64,000 nt of DNA from Coxiellaceae bacterium (GCA_011523685.1 WTGG01000028.1:1-64000), one strand, 5' to 3'; positions 18,340 through 27,831 are shown, numbered from the stretch's first letter. Notes: generated from the sequence alone by a model not told the origin. Program-made: numbers and translations.

Positions 18340-19289
18340 TGTATGAAGCGTCCTCTTCTGGATTATTAGCGCCAATCCAGCAATGGTTAGATGATCCATT
18401 TGTCTCAGAAATTATGATTAATCAACCACAACAGGTGTGGGTTGAATCTCAGGGGGTTGCGATCTGTCATTCCATAGAAGCATTGAGCGAATATCATCTT
18501 ATGACACTGATACAATTAATTGCGAATGAAAATAACCAGTTGATTAATGAGTCATCGCCTATATTATCTGCCTCTTTATTGGATGGGTCACGAATACAGT
18601 GTGTGATTCCACCTGTGAGTGTATATCCGATTCTGTGTATTCGGCGGGTTATTCAATACGCTGCATCCATTGATGTGTTTAGTGGCAATCAGTCATTCAT
18701 GAGCGTTGAAAATCATCAAGAGGCGTTGTATCAAAAGGCATTTTCTCAACAAGATTGGTCTCAAGTGGTTAAAATGGCCATACAATTAAAAAAAACGATA
18801 GTGATATCAGGGGGGACTTCATCAGGAAAAACGACACTGTTAAATGCGTGTTTAAGTGAAGTGTCAAACACAGATCGCATGATTACACTAGAGGATACAA
18901 GAGAGATTCAAATACCTCAACCCAATCAAATCAGCTTGTTATCTTTACATTCAGATGAGTCTGCTGCGTGTATTTCCATGCAACACTTGGTGCAATGTAG
19001 TCTGCGATTGAGGCCAGACCGTATTATTGTAGGTGAAATTCGTGGTGCTGAGATATTAGATTTTTTGAGTGCAGCTGCGACTGGGCATGAAGGATGCATG
19101 ACAACAATGCACGCTGGATCTCCGCAACTGGCTTTATTGCGCATGAAGCAACTATATAAACTCAATCATGTGCCTTCAATGACCGATCAAGATATTTTGG
19201 ATGAGATTTATCACGTAGTAGATTTAATCATTCAAGTGAACCGATTGCCGCAGGGACGATTGATAACTGAGGTAGTGGATCTATCATGA
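18339..19289 (+). CDS. virB11: VirB11 secretion ATPase
   Basis: 316-residue hexameric ATPase of the VirB11/GspE family. It has Walker A GGTSSGKTT near residue 160, an Asp box with TLEDTREIQIPQPNQI, the segment LRPDRIIVGEIRGAEILDFL (Walker B) and the His box GHEGCMTTMHAGS. It is the last gene of the operon. No virD4 coupling-protein gene follows; the next sequence is decayed. All catalytic motifs appear intact. Confidence 0.96.
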   Translation: MYEASSSGLLAPIQQWLDDPFVSEIMINQPQQVWVESQGVAICHSIEALSEYHLMTLIQLIANENNQLINESSPILSASLLDGSRIQCVIPPVSVYPILCIRRVIQYAASIDVFSGNQSFMSVENHQEALYQKAFSQQDWSQVVKMAIQLKKTIVISGGTSSGKTTLLNACLSEVSNTDRMITLEDTREIQIPQPNQISLLSLHSDESAACISMQHLVQCSLRLRPDRIIVGEIRGAEILDFLSAAATGHEGCMTTMHAGSPQLALLRMKQLYKLNHVPSMTDQDILDEIYHVVDLIIQVNRLPQGRLITEVVDLS

Positions 19290-19376
19290 TGTGCATAGTT
19301 TTAATGATCAATCATATTTAATCAATACATGGATGATCGAAATATCTTATAGGTAGGTGATAATCATTATAAGTCC

Positions 19377-19851
19377 ATGAAAATAAGGCCTTTCTACACT
19401 CATCAGTGATATCTATCGTGACTGGCGAGAAGCTATTGATAGTATTGCAAAATCTTATAATTTTACCCGAACTGAATGGCAAATTATCGGCAAACTATCT
19501 TGTCGAGGCCCATCACTCACTCAGTCTGAATTGTGTGAATATACTGGATTATGTGGTGCCCAACTCACTAGAGCATTTAATAGATTGTAAAAAAATAACA
19601 TCACTACACGCTAACTCGATCCAAATAATCTATCGAACAATCACGTGAGTTTAAAAAACCCAAAAGCACGTTATATTAAGAACATCGAATCGATAAATTC
19701 ACAGGTCAATGACCTAATCACGCAACAACTCAGCACTCAGCAACAAAAGCAATTAGTACACGCCTTACAAAAAAGTTCAACATGTCACACAACATTTGAA
19801 AGAAACACTCAACGATACCCCGACTTAAACCTAATAGATACCTCATTATGA
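19377..19851 (+). pseudogene. MarR-family regulator, decayed
   Basis: The sequence opens MKIRPFYTHQ, then shifts frame and continues ISDIYRDWREAIDSIAKSY, FTRTEWQIIGKLSCRGPSLTQ and SELCEYTGLCGAQLTR, the MarR winged-helix core. In-frame stops occur at 19588 (TAA) and 19612 (TAA), after which SLKNPKARYIKNIESIN and a helical C-terminus remain. It overlaps the following MFS remnant by ATGA, so the pair was once an operon of regulator and efflux pump. It is no longer functional. Confidence 0.8.
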
Positions 19852-20177
19852 ACTATATACCAGCACTTTGGAAATTATTACTCATATGTAGCATTGCTTC
19901 TTCTTGTGCGCTACTCCCTGCTGATGTTATTCCAGCACTCGCACTGCAATTCCAGACAACCAGTGACCATGCCGAAAGCATTCTTTCATGATTTTTACTC
20001 GGTTATGGTGTTGGATCCCTCGTCTATGGATCTATTGCAAACTGTATTGGTCGAAAAAAAACCTTACTGGTGGGATTTACTGTAGCATTCACTGGCATGA
20101 CGGCATCGGTAGTGAGCTTAACTACGGACTGGTATGCACTCATGTTTATATTGTTTTGGATACATTCCTTGAAATAA
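19848..20177 (+). pseudogene. MFS drug transporter (Bcr/CflA-like), truncated remnant
   Basis: Begins at the ATG overlapping the MarR remnant. The first membrane segment and DVIPALALQFQTTSDHAESIL are followed by TGA at 19989. The frame then continues LLGYGVGSLVYGSIANCIGRKKTLLVG, which contains the conserved MFS loop-2 motif, and on to WYALMFIL before a stop at 20175. Only the first three helices survive, so it cannot act as a transporter. Its end runs into the left copy of the 216-bp direct repeat. Confidence 0.8.
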
Positions 20178-20370
20178 GATTGCTAGTGTTAATTTTGCAG
20201 GATCACATTGCGTCATCATGTTAAGTTTGTGGTTTATCTTCTCAAAAAAAATTCACTTTGCATAGGCCAAAATGCGAATGATGTTATGCAAGCTTGTATT
20301 GAGAGAATAAACGATATCCATCCAAAGGTATAACAAAAAATATATTCATTTAATTCGATGTTATTGATTT
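20155..20370 (+). repeat. Imperfect 216-bp direct repeat, left copy
   Basis: Matches 21135-21350 along its whole length with the same total size. Shared blocks include TTAAGTTTGTG, TTTATCTTCTCAAAAAAA, AATAAACGATAT and AAAAAATATATTCATT. I judge roughly three quarters of positions identical. The left copy ends two bases before the stop codon of the reverse-strand gene at 20372. Confidence 0.8.
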
Positions 20371-20371
20371 C

Positions 20372-20893
20372 TTAATCTTGGGTCAAATTGCAATGTATAT
20401 AGGCATGATCTTCAGACGATAAAGGAATTAAAAAGATAGTTGTTATAAAACCTATACTAAGTAACACTCTTGTAATAAAAGAAATTGCCGATATTATACA
20501 CCTCCGATGATGTAAATATTCTAAATATCTACAATCAATTAATATCTGTAGTGATCTCCCTCTCGAGCTTTCAATTGATTCAATTAGGGAGCATAGTTTC
20601 GGGAAAAATCTATCTCCATCAAAGTCGTCGTTAGAAATTTCGCGTTTATAATTATATATTCGAGACGCTTGGTGTCTAATGATACTAGCAGTCAATGTCC
20701 CTAGAGTTATGCTTGTCCCGAAAAATAAAATATAATATATGCCTGTGGTAGATGTCTATTCGTAGAAAGTATGATTTTTTTCATAGCTCCCTATAAGTAT
20801 CGCTGAAAATACAATCGAATTTAATAATGAAAGTTCCCGGTATAATTGATCGGTGGCTTTATTTTTGTTCTGAATATCAGATATTAATGACAT
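20372..20893 (-). pseudogene. Small membrane protein with in-frame amber stop
   Basis: A 174-codon reverse-strand frame from ATG 20893 interrupted by one TAG at 20756-20758 (codon 46). The protein would start MSLISDIQNKNKATDQLY and then have three hydrophobic segments (LNSIVFSAILIGS, IYYILFFGTSITLGTL and FITRVLLSIGFITTIFLI) around a polar middle containing the RFFPKLCSLIESIESSRG segment. I do not recognise the family. The continuity of the frame on both sides of the TAG suggests a recently broken gene. A shorter product from the TTG at 20695 is possible. Confidence 0.5.
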
Positions 20894-21086
20894 ATGGCGT
20901 CTCTTGTGAATTCATAATATATTTAAGCCATATTACATAGCAATTTTCAAGGAAATATGAGTTTTCACCGTATGTTTCAATGCACGGTACTCTTCTTTGA
21001 AAAAATTTCAGACACATTTCAAGTATCAAAATCTGTTTTGCATTATAAAAATACTTTTCCAAGATGATTGTCCATAACGTGACCAT
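20877..21086 (-). CDS. Possible small protein upstream of the membrane gene
   Basis: 69-codon ORF whose end overlaps the start of the next reverse-strand frame by 17 bp. It contains several aromatic residues and no membrane span. No ribosome site is visible before the ATG. It is listed because, with its partner, it fills the space between the two copies of the direct repeat; coding status is uncertain. Confidence 0.25.
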   Translation of the reverse strand: MVTLWTIILEKYFYNAKQILILEMCLKFFQRRVPCIETYGENSYFLENCYVIWLKYIMNSQETPYVINI

Positions 21087-21134
21087 TTATGTAGGTTTTC
21101 GTCATTGTGGCGGTAAATGGTTGTTTTCTCGTCT

Positions 21135-21350
21135 TTTTGATGCATTCATTGAAATAAAATTACAAGTGTCATTTTTCAGAATCACACTGCCTCATCACCT
21201 TAAGTTTGTGATTTATCTTCTCAAAAAAATGTTCACTCAGTAGAGTCAAAAAATCGAATAATACTGTTTAAGCAGGTATTGATTAAATAAACGATATTCA
21301 TCCTAAGGTATTTCAAAAAATATATTCATTCAATTTTATATTATTGATTT
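21135..21350 (+). repeat. Imperfect 216-bp direct repeat, right copy
   Basis: Right partner of 20155-20370, same orientation, 980 bp away, divergent at scattered positions but without a net length change. It lies just past the FUSC gene's 3' end and encloses the two small reverse-strand frames. Confidence 0.8.
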
Positions 21351-21467
21351 ATAACTTTTAGAGAATCTGAAGATTATGATTCCATAATACATGAAGTATT
21401 GATCTCCTTTAAGTGACCTGGAAAGATCAATAACTGTATTTTTATTCCTATAAAGGGTCAGGAAAAT

Positions 21468-23558
21468 TTATAATGTATTGTTCCCTGAAATATATCTATT
21501 GCCTAATGTGATACTGATATCGAGAAGTAGATTGTTGATGCCAATGGCATGGAGATAGGTTTGATAGTTATTCTTATGCGCTAGAAGTAAATTATGGTAT
21601 CTTAAATTATGATTTGCAATCGTTCTTGTAAAAGACGAAAGCGATTCTGAGATCGGTGAATTGAAATTTGCTATATCGTCATCATTATATGGATCATAAC
21701 GTATTATGATTTTTAACAGTTTTTTAAGCATATTTGTAGTGTCTTTTTGTATATCATGGTGGTCAAAAAAACTCGATGGAAGTGTGGTTACGCGGTATAT
21801 CAAACTAATAATTTGTGTCGATAGTGTCGTCTCAAAGGTGCTAATGGCTATATGATAGTCTTTATTTTTAATATAGTAGCGTGGTTTATAACGTAGAGAG
21901 TTATATAGGGCTACATTTTCTGTTAGTTGGTCATATATATTAGATTTTTTTAAGAAAAGATCTTTATCTTTGGGGTGTTCAATCAGTAATGTTACTGTCT
22001 GATTTATGATTTTCATAATCTGTTGGTGTGCTTGCTTAAATTGCAGGGATCCACATTGATTAAAAATTAAGGCACTGCACCCATATGCTATAAGAGAGCC
22101 ATAGATAACATCGAGTAACCGATGCCACGAAACCTGAAAGAAGTCGTGTGGATGTAGTTCAAAGTTGGCACCCTGGCAGGCAAGATAAATGATGGATATC
22201 ATAATGAATATAGAAAAAGCAATATAGTTTCGTGTTAAAGATAGTGCGCATGAGAATACAAGTATCGGTACCCAAAAAATCGCTGTGCTAAATAAAGGCC
22301 ATAGATAAAAAAACAAAGGGATAGCTATTATGAAGCCTAAGGTATGACCCAGGATTCGGTGAATGGATTTTTTGATCGTATCGCCGTGCCTTACAAAAAG
22401 TACAAGGTTAGTGGTTAATATGATCCAGGCAGGGTTCGCAACGGCTAATTGCATGGCTATGATATATGAGAGAGGGATAGCAATCATTGCCCTTACTGAA
22501 ATTTTTAAGTTATCTGATAATTGATTTGAATAAGCCAGTGGTGGTGGTTTTACTGCTTGGATTAATTTTTTAAATATTGATTTTGATTTTTTGGTGGAAA
22601 ATTGTCTTCTGGCTGTTTGAAAGCTTGAGACTAGCAAAATAAGATTATCGGATAGCTTGTTAATGAGGTAGAGGAGCTCAGCCTCATTGGAATGGTATGT
22701 ATCGACTAAAGGCAGGGCTTGTTTGAAAAAATTTGATTTAGCTTGCTCTATAATGCTAGAAGATAAAATTTGGTTATCCAATGTGATGGCTGTGAAATAT
22801 CGCTGGCTTGTAGTTATTAATGGAGCTGAGATTGAATTAGTCCGAAGTATATTGTGGTATTTATTGAGCGCGATACTGATTTTTTCATGCGTGATATGAT
22901 TCGTGATGGTTCCTTCATCATCGGTCTCGCTGGGTATTAGAGGAAGTAAATTAATAAATGATTCAGCTTTATATGGTGATCCAAGTACATTTAGATTATG
23001 TCTAAGGGAATTTTCCCATATTTTTATTTGTTTAGATTTCTTGTTGTTAAAGATTAAGTAGTAGATGGCATTGATTACACTGCAGCATAAACCAGCTGAT
23101 AAAAACATGAGTGACATGATCGTTGGGTTAAGAGTCTGAGATACGCCTATGGGGTGATAGGAGAAGGCCGTCAAGACAAGCGTGAATTTAACTATAAAAA
23201 AGACACCAATATTTTTAAGGGAATAGTAATAGAGTATGCCGCTGATAAGAAATAACGCCATTGTGCTTAAGTAAAGATTGCTTGAAAGGTAAGAAGTGGT
23301 TAGGCAGCTAATAAGTCCTATGAATATACCAAAGAGGATCATGCCTGTTTGCGTGGCGAGGGTGTAGCCGTAGCTATAAAAAGCAGCGGCCGCGCTGCTC
23401 AGTATAAGGTAAAATAAATAGATTCCTGTAAAGGGGATAAAAAGAGAAAAACTCCCAGCCAACATGCAGGACAACGTACTAGTGATGGCATAGCGCGAAT
23501 GGTCTTTATGGGCAAGTGCCTTAACAATCAGTTTCAGTTTGTTGTTCTTATTGGTCAT
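21468..23558 (-). CDS. FUSC-family exporter-like membrane protein (YccS type)
   Basis: About 696 residues from the ATG at 23558; the frame extends to a TTG at 23594 with no advantage. The layout is that of FUSC proteins: a first cluster of short membrane helices (residues ~25-180), a long helical cytoplasmic region, a second membrane cluster beginning SVRAMIAIPLSYIIAMQLAVA and including RHGDTIKKSIHRILGHTLG, and a C-terminal helical part. The family includes aromatic-acid and fusaric-acid exporters. A smaller FUSC-like protein is encoded at 25665-26183. The substrate is not predictable. Confidence 0.85.
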   Translation of the reverse strand: MTNKNNKLKLIVKALAHKDHSRYAITSTLSCMLAGSFSLFIPFTGIYLFYLILSSAAAAFYSYGYTLATQTGMILFGIFIGLISCLTTSYLSSNLYLSTMALFLISGILYYYSLKNIGVFFIVKFTLVLTAFSYHPIGVSQTLNPTIMSLMFLSAGLCCSVINAIYYLIFNNKKSKQIKIWENSLRHNLNVLGSPYKAESFINLLPLIPSETDDEGTITNHITHEKISIALNKYHNILRTNSISAPLITTSQRYFTAITLDNQILSSSIIEQAKSNFFKQALPLVDTYHSNEAELLYLINKLSDNLILLVSSFQTARRQFSTKKSKSIFKKLIQAVKPPPLAYSNQLSDNLKISVRAMIAIPLSYIIAMQLAVANPAWIILTTNLVLFVRHGDTIKKSIHRILGHTLGFIIAIPLFFYLWPLFSTAIFWVPILVFSCALSLTRNYIAFSIFIMISIIYLACQGANFELHPHDFFQVSWHRLLDVIYGSLIAYGCSALIFNQCGSLQFKQAHQQIMKIINQTVTLLIEHPKDKDLFLKKSNIYDQLTENVALYNSLRYKPRYYIKNKDYHIAISTFETTLSTQIISLIYRVTTLPSSFFDHHDIQKDTTNMLKKLLKIIIRYDPYNDDDIANFNSPISESLSSFTRTIANHNLRYHNLLLAHKNNYQTYLHAIGINNLLLDISITLGNRYISGNNTL

Positions 23559-23715
23559 ATATTGATTATATGTTTTTAATAGATTTGATTGCAAATAGCT
23601 AATATATTTTCAAAAGAGGGAAAAGTTTGTGGTTGGTTTTATGCTTATCCGTTGTTCTTGTCACAGATTTAGTAGGAGTTATATAGAGATGATATTTCAG
23701 TGCAAGTGCTTTCGT

Positions 23716-23995
23716 TCACCAGATAATACGAAGGTTTTTCAATAGTGTGGGTGGTAATTCCTTAAAAACAAATTCCCGTGTATTTTTTTGGATGGACCTA
23801 GTGAAAGTGTTCTGAGTAATGGAATGTATTCCATCAGCACCAATCACAATATTAGCTTGTATTGAGTGCTTATCTGAGAAAGATACTTGTACAATGTTAC
23901 CTTCTTCAACTATATCAGTTCAGTGATGATCTAACATTAAAACCCCACTAGGCAGGGGTTCTGTAAAATTTTTTCGCAATTTTAACAATAATAGT
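23716..23995 (-). pseudogene. FAD-dependent monooxygenase fragment
   Basis: On the minus strand a frame reads IVQVSFSDKHSIQANIVIGADGIHS and then REFVFKELPPTLLKNLRIIW before TGA at 23716. GADGIHS is the second FAD-binding motif of PHBH-type flavin monooxygenases, and the following FKEL is reminiscent of kynurenine 3-monooxygenase. Upstream, TEPLPSGVLMLDHH is separated by an in-frame TGA. Both ends of the parent gene are missing, so this is a relic. Confidence 0.65.
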
Positions 23996-24148
23996 TATTG
24001 CTAAATTGGTTATATAAACGGTTTTTTTCGATAAATGGTGAGAACCATTGCTTGCATTGCTAATGAGAATAAGTAATTGATTGTTAGAGTAAATTATATG
24101 CGGTTTCTCCATCGATTTATCGCGAGCAGTTCTCTAAAAATGATTTTT

Positions 24149-25558
24149 TTATAAGCTATCGTTACAAGCAATACGCTTAATCACCAGTGCTATCAAGCAT
24201 GTTACGAAAAATCCCACTATGGTGATAGTGGTATAGGTATGAAAAGCTTGTAGATAAATACTTTTCATATCAGCCATATTGTTTAGGTCCTGATGATGGA
24301 TGGCTGCTAGTTTAGCAATTAATCCGCCAAGAAAGCCGCCCAGTCCAGATGATACTAACCATAGTCCCATGAACATACCTATGCCATCTTTTGACGCAAG
24401 CTTACTGGCTAGTGACAATCCAATAGGTGAAATGCAGATTTCACTGAATGATAATATGACGTAAGCGATGACAACCCAGTAGGCGGCTATTTTCATCATT
24501 GGACTTGTGGCTTGTATTCCCATACCCACCACAATAAATACAAAGCATAATGAAAACATACCTAATACGTATTTCATCGTATCTGATAGATAGCTCCACA
24601 GTTTGGTAACCGTGATTCCAAAAATAATGATGCTAATGTTGTTGGTGATAATGAATGCTTGTGTGGTCATCGGGATACCCAAGAATGAGTGAATGACCAT
24701 ACGATTAATAAATAGGTTCATTGAGAGAAACATTTGATTTTGTATGCTGAAAAAAAGAATGGCTATGACTAAAAACAGGAGAAAGGTGATGAATCGCTTG
24801 AGTTGATCAACTGTTCCTCGACTTTTTTTGTAGACAACCAAAACGCTCGCTAAGGTGACGCAGGAAAAAAAGAGAATGGATAAATGCGGAATATAGATCA
24901 CTAAGGTAGCAATAGTGATGCCGACCACTATAAAACACAGTGATTTTAGTATGCCATGTGTTGCAAGTTGGGATTTGAGTGGTTTTAACCCACTTATTTT
25001 GAATCCATAGTAAAAGGTTAGTAAACCAATGAGGATACCTATCGATGCAATGGCAAAACTCACAGTGCTTCCATAGTGATGGTAAAAGTAACCTGCTGTT
25101 AAATTGCCAAGCATGGATCCAAAATTGATGCCTGAGTAAAAGATCGAGTAGCCTTTTTGTCGATTCTGGTCTCCTGGTTGGTACGATGCGCCTAGATAGC
25201 TTGAAATGTTGGTTTTAAGCAACCCTGTACCAACACTGATCGTTCCCAGTGAGATGGATAATAGTAGGATATGATTGGAGATAGCTAGCAACAAGTAGCC
25301 GACTATTAAGATGATAGCACCAAGGATGGTAGATCGATAATACCCAATAAAGTGATCTGCAATATAGCCCGCTAGAATCGATGTAATATAGAGTAGTCCA
25401 GTGAATGATCCTGTAACCCCAGCCGCTTGCGCATCCGTAAATCCGAATCGTTGTAATAAAACAAAAATGAGAAGTCCTAAGATAATCTTGTAGCCAAAGC
25501 GTTCCCACATTTCGGTGGTAAAGCATACGGGTAGGGCAGCAGGGTGGTTTTTTAGCAT
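24149..25558 (-). CDS. POT-family proton-dependent peptide transporter
   Basis: 469 residues with about 12-14 membrane segments. The diagnostic POT features are present: FTTEMWERFGYK (the ExxER motif) at the N-terminus, GYIADHFIGYYRSTILGAI, and FYSGINFGSMLGNL (the PTR signature). It should import di- and tripeptides with protons across the inner membrane. The start is supported by AAGGA 7 nt upstream. Amino-acid acquisition from peptides would suit a host-associated lifestyle (inference). Confidence 0.93.
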   Translation of the reverse strand: MLKNHPAALPVCFTTEMWERFGYKIILGLLIFVLLQRFGFTDAQAAGVTGSFTGLLYITSILAGYIADHFIGYYRSTILGAIILIVGYLLLAISNHILLLSISLGTISVGTGLLKTNISSYLGASYQPGDQNRQKGYSIFYSGINFGSMLGNLTAGYFYHHYGSTVSFAIASIGILIGLLTFYYGFKISGLKPLKSQLATHGILKSLCFIVVGITIATLVIYIPHLSILFFSCVTLASVLVVYKKSRGTVDQLKRFITFLLFLVIAILFFSIQNQMFLSMNLFINRMVIHSFLGIPMTTQAFIITNNISIIIFGITVTKLWSYLSDTMKYVLGMFSLCFVFIVVGMGIQATSPMMKIAAYWVVIAYVILSFSEICISPIGLSLASKLASKDGIGMFMGLWLVSSGLGGFLGGLIAKLAAIHHQDLNNMADMKSIYLQAFHTYTTITIVGFFVTCLIALVIKRIACNDSL

Positions 25559-25664
25559 CGATTAATCCTTTTTAATGCATCACCGGATTTTTTCTATAAA
25601 CATTATGTTATAGCGAACTTTTCAGTTTTTCGTTAGTCATGTTAATCGATCAGATGGGTTTAAT

Positions 25665-26183
25665 CTACTCTGTTTTATTGATGCAGTGGTATAGGCTGTT
25701 TATTGCTATAGCAAGAATAATACCAATGATTGACTCTATGCAGCGTTGTGCACAGTTTTCCCATACTGGTGATGTTGTTTGAATGGTTTGAATGACATAG
25801 ACGAGGGCGCAGGTTAATAGCCCAAGTTTTATATCATCTTTCATGCTGATAATATGAGCTAACGCAATGATAACGACGCAAGTGATAAACCAAGACCAAA
25901 ATGCTATGCCAAGTAGAGAGAAGGTTGTCGCTGTTACAGTGGCCCCAAGGATGGATCCTTTGATGCGATGCGCGCTTGCAGCAATGGTTTTTTTGTAACT
26001 TGCCTCAAAGACAATAATTGCTGATATAACAGCCCATAGCCCTGAAACCTCTGGCATCGAATTGTAAATACGTATTGCAAAATAAAACCCACTATAATAG
26101 GCAACTAGACACAGGGTACTGAGGGTTAGTGATAGTATCACAGTGTTGCGGTTGAATGTGTGATTCATTGAGTGTCTTTTCAT
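25665..26183 (-). CDS. Small FUSC-like membrane protein
   Basis: 172 residues with about five or six hydrophobic helices. The segments GLWAVISAIIVFEASYKKTIAASAHRIKGS and GSILGATVTATTFSLLG follow the pattern of the membrane half of FUSC/aromatic acid exporter proteins, in which a basic helix precedes a Gly-rich span. GGAG lies 7 nt before the ATG at 26183; a second ATG (26168) is less well placed. No cytoplasmic domain is present, so it would have to act as an oligomer or with a partner. Confidence 0.7.
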   Translation of the reverse strand: MKRHSMNHTFNRNTVILSLTLSTLCLVAYYSGFYFAIRIYNSMPEVSGLWAVISAIIVFEASYKKTIAASAHRIKGSILGATVTATTFSLLGIAFWSWFITCVVIIALAHIISMKDDIKLGLLTCALVYVIQTIQTTSPVWENCAQRCIESIIGIILAIAINSLYHCINKTE

Positions 26184-26330
26184 TCGCTAACTCCATTTAG
26201 CACTGGTTTGAGACAAGGTGTGTTGTTTTTCTCTATCCAATCAGTATAAGCCGATACGCTGCTTATTGTCTCTTGATTTTTAGCAACCTCGGTATCCCTT
26301 GTTGTCCTAGTAATACTTATATCTGTTTAT

Positions 26331-27236
26331 TTACAGTCGATATTGTTGAATGGTTAATTCAGTGCCTTGAGTTGGGCATGGCGCGGTGTTCTTGCTGCAG
26401 ATATTCTCAATCTCTGAGAGTATTTTGTGCACGCTATCGGTAATCGATGGTGGTGAAAAACAGCGAAATAAGCAATTAGTCTGACTTTGATGTTTTGACA
26501 ATAAATGGATGATTCCCTCTGTTGATCCTAGCTGTTGAATAAATTGGTCCTGTTGTTGGGTAAGTATGTCATCTCGGTATGACTGGTAGGTTTGAATAAG
26601 GCGGAAACACATTAGATATATGGGGGCTGTGTTTGAGTACTTGTTATGAATGATTATGTTGAGTCTCTCTATGTCTTGATCAATCTGTTGTAATCGTTCC
26701 TCTCTTTCGATGAGTGTGTTCAGCGCAATCTGATAGTTAGGTTCTAGGAAGGGGGGTCGGGCTTCTATTGGTTCGTTATGGGTTCCTATGAGTGACTGTA
26801 AATGGTGTTTGAAGAATAGGATGGGTTGCGTTTCTGCAAGTCGATCCATGTTTGTCCATAGTTTATCCATCAATGTGGTTGTTTCGGGTTGTGGTTCTGC
26901 TGGAGATAGTTGTAGGACGGCATATTTCAAAGGAATAAATAGATGCTGGATAAGTTTTTCTTTGTCATTTCCAACTGCATCACTGTATGCACATTGGACG
27001 GTATCAAAAATGGCTGCTAGATGGATTATTTGTTGATCTTTCTCGAGTGGAATACTGTCGAGTGGTGTAGGCTTTTCCGCTGTATGGTTGAGGTAGAATT
27101 TTTGTATCGTATAGCCTAGTTGTAGAAGAAGATTCAGTGTTGTCTCTGCATTGCAGGTTGTGAAAGCCGCTATTACTTGGTTTCTCTGTTCGGCGATATG
27201 CTCTTTGTTGGGTGTCGGGTGCTGGCTATTAAGCAT
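26331..27236 (-). CDS. Hypothetical helical protein
   Basis: 301-residue soluble, mostly helical protein of unknown family. It has several Leu/Ile-rich amphipathic stretches (ETTLNLLLQLGYTIQKFYL, LIQHLFIPLKYAVLQL) and a coiled-coil-like middle (LIEREERLQQIDQDIERL). There is no signal peptide or membrane helix. Its start overlaps the end of the upstream gene (27229-27822) by 8 bp, so the two are translated together. Low similarity to known families and a neighbouring partner with a Gly-rich helix leave the role open. Confidence 0.65.
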   Translation of the reverse strand: MLNSQHPTPNKEHIAEQRNQVIAAFTTCNAETTLNLLLQLGYTIQKFYLNHTAEKPTPLDSIPLEKDQQIIHLAAIFDTVQCAYSDAVGNDKEKLIQHLFIPLKYAVLQLSPAEPQPETTTLMDKLWTNMDRLAETQPILFFKHHLQSLIGTHNEPIEARPPFLEPNYQIALNTLIEREERLQQIDQDIERLNIIIHNKYSNTAPIYLMCFRLIQTYQSYRDDILTQQQDQFIQQLGSTEGIIHLLSKHQSQTNCLFRCFSPPSITDSVHKILSEIENICSKNTAPCPTQGTELTIQQYRL

Positions 27237-27822
27237 GTGGTTGCCGCGAGTAAGTTTTATTAGCCTCTAGTGACGACCTAATGCTAATGGCCGTCATTCT
27301 ATAAAGATTTTTCCCCATGTGTTGATCTTTACTATCGTTGAAGAACGTTTTGAATTGATTGAATAGTTGTTTGTGGATCTGTTGTATTGCCTCTTCTTTG
27401 TCTTCAGGTTGAATCTCTTGAATCAGATTAATGATAGATTGGCTTGCATGCGATTTGGGCTTCTCGCATGCTAACCTTAACATATTGATACAGATCTTTA
27501 AGGACAATAACTCAGAGTCATTGAGTTGCTCATAGTCTTTTGAAAATAGCGCTTTAGCAGCTTTTATCGATTCATCGTCAATGCTCTGTCGAGTTGCATA
27601 GTCTTTTGATGCAACGGCTAGGGAGGTGATAGGTTTAGTAAAGAAAAGCAATGTTCCAACTATTCCTCCAGCTACTCCACCAATCATACTACTAGCAATT
27701 GGGCGCTCTGGATGCTTCATGGCATCGAATGTCTTACACGTTTTTTCAAAGGCAGTGGGTCGGGACACTTGATGTTTGTATGTTGAGCAAGAGGTCACAG
27801 AATGTTCAGAAGTATTCGGCAT
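27229..27822 (-). CDS. Hypothetical protein with a glycine-rich hydrophobic segment
   Basis: 197 residues from ATG 27822, which has GAGG about 9 nt upstream; a TTG at 27831 is the alternative. A polar N-terminus (~45 residues) is followed by a Gly-rich hydrophobic stretch, SSMIGGVAGGIVGTLLFF, then a helical soluble domain rich in Lys, Glu and Gln. The Gly-zipper-like span could insert in a membrane. It is co-transcribed with the gene at 26331. Family unknown. Confidence 0.6.
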   Translation of the reverse strand: MPNTSEHSVTSCSTYKHQVSRPTAFEKTCKTFDAMKHPERPIASSMIGGVAGGIVGTLLFFTKPITSLAVASKDYATRQSIDDESIKAAKALFSKDYEQLNDSELLSLKICINMLRLACEKPKSHASQSIINLIQEIQPEDKEEAIQQIHKQLFNQFKTFFNDSKDQHMGKNLYRMTAISIRSSLEANKTYSRQPHA

Positions 27823-27831
27823 CTTTTTCAA

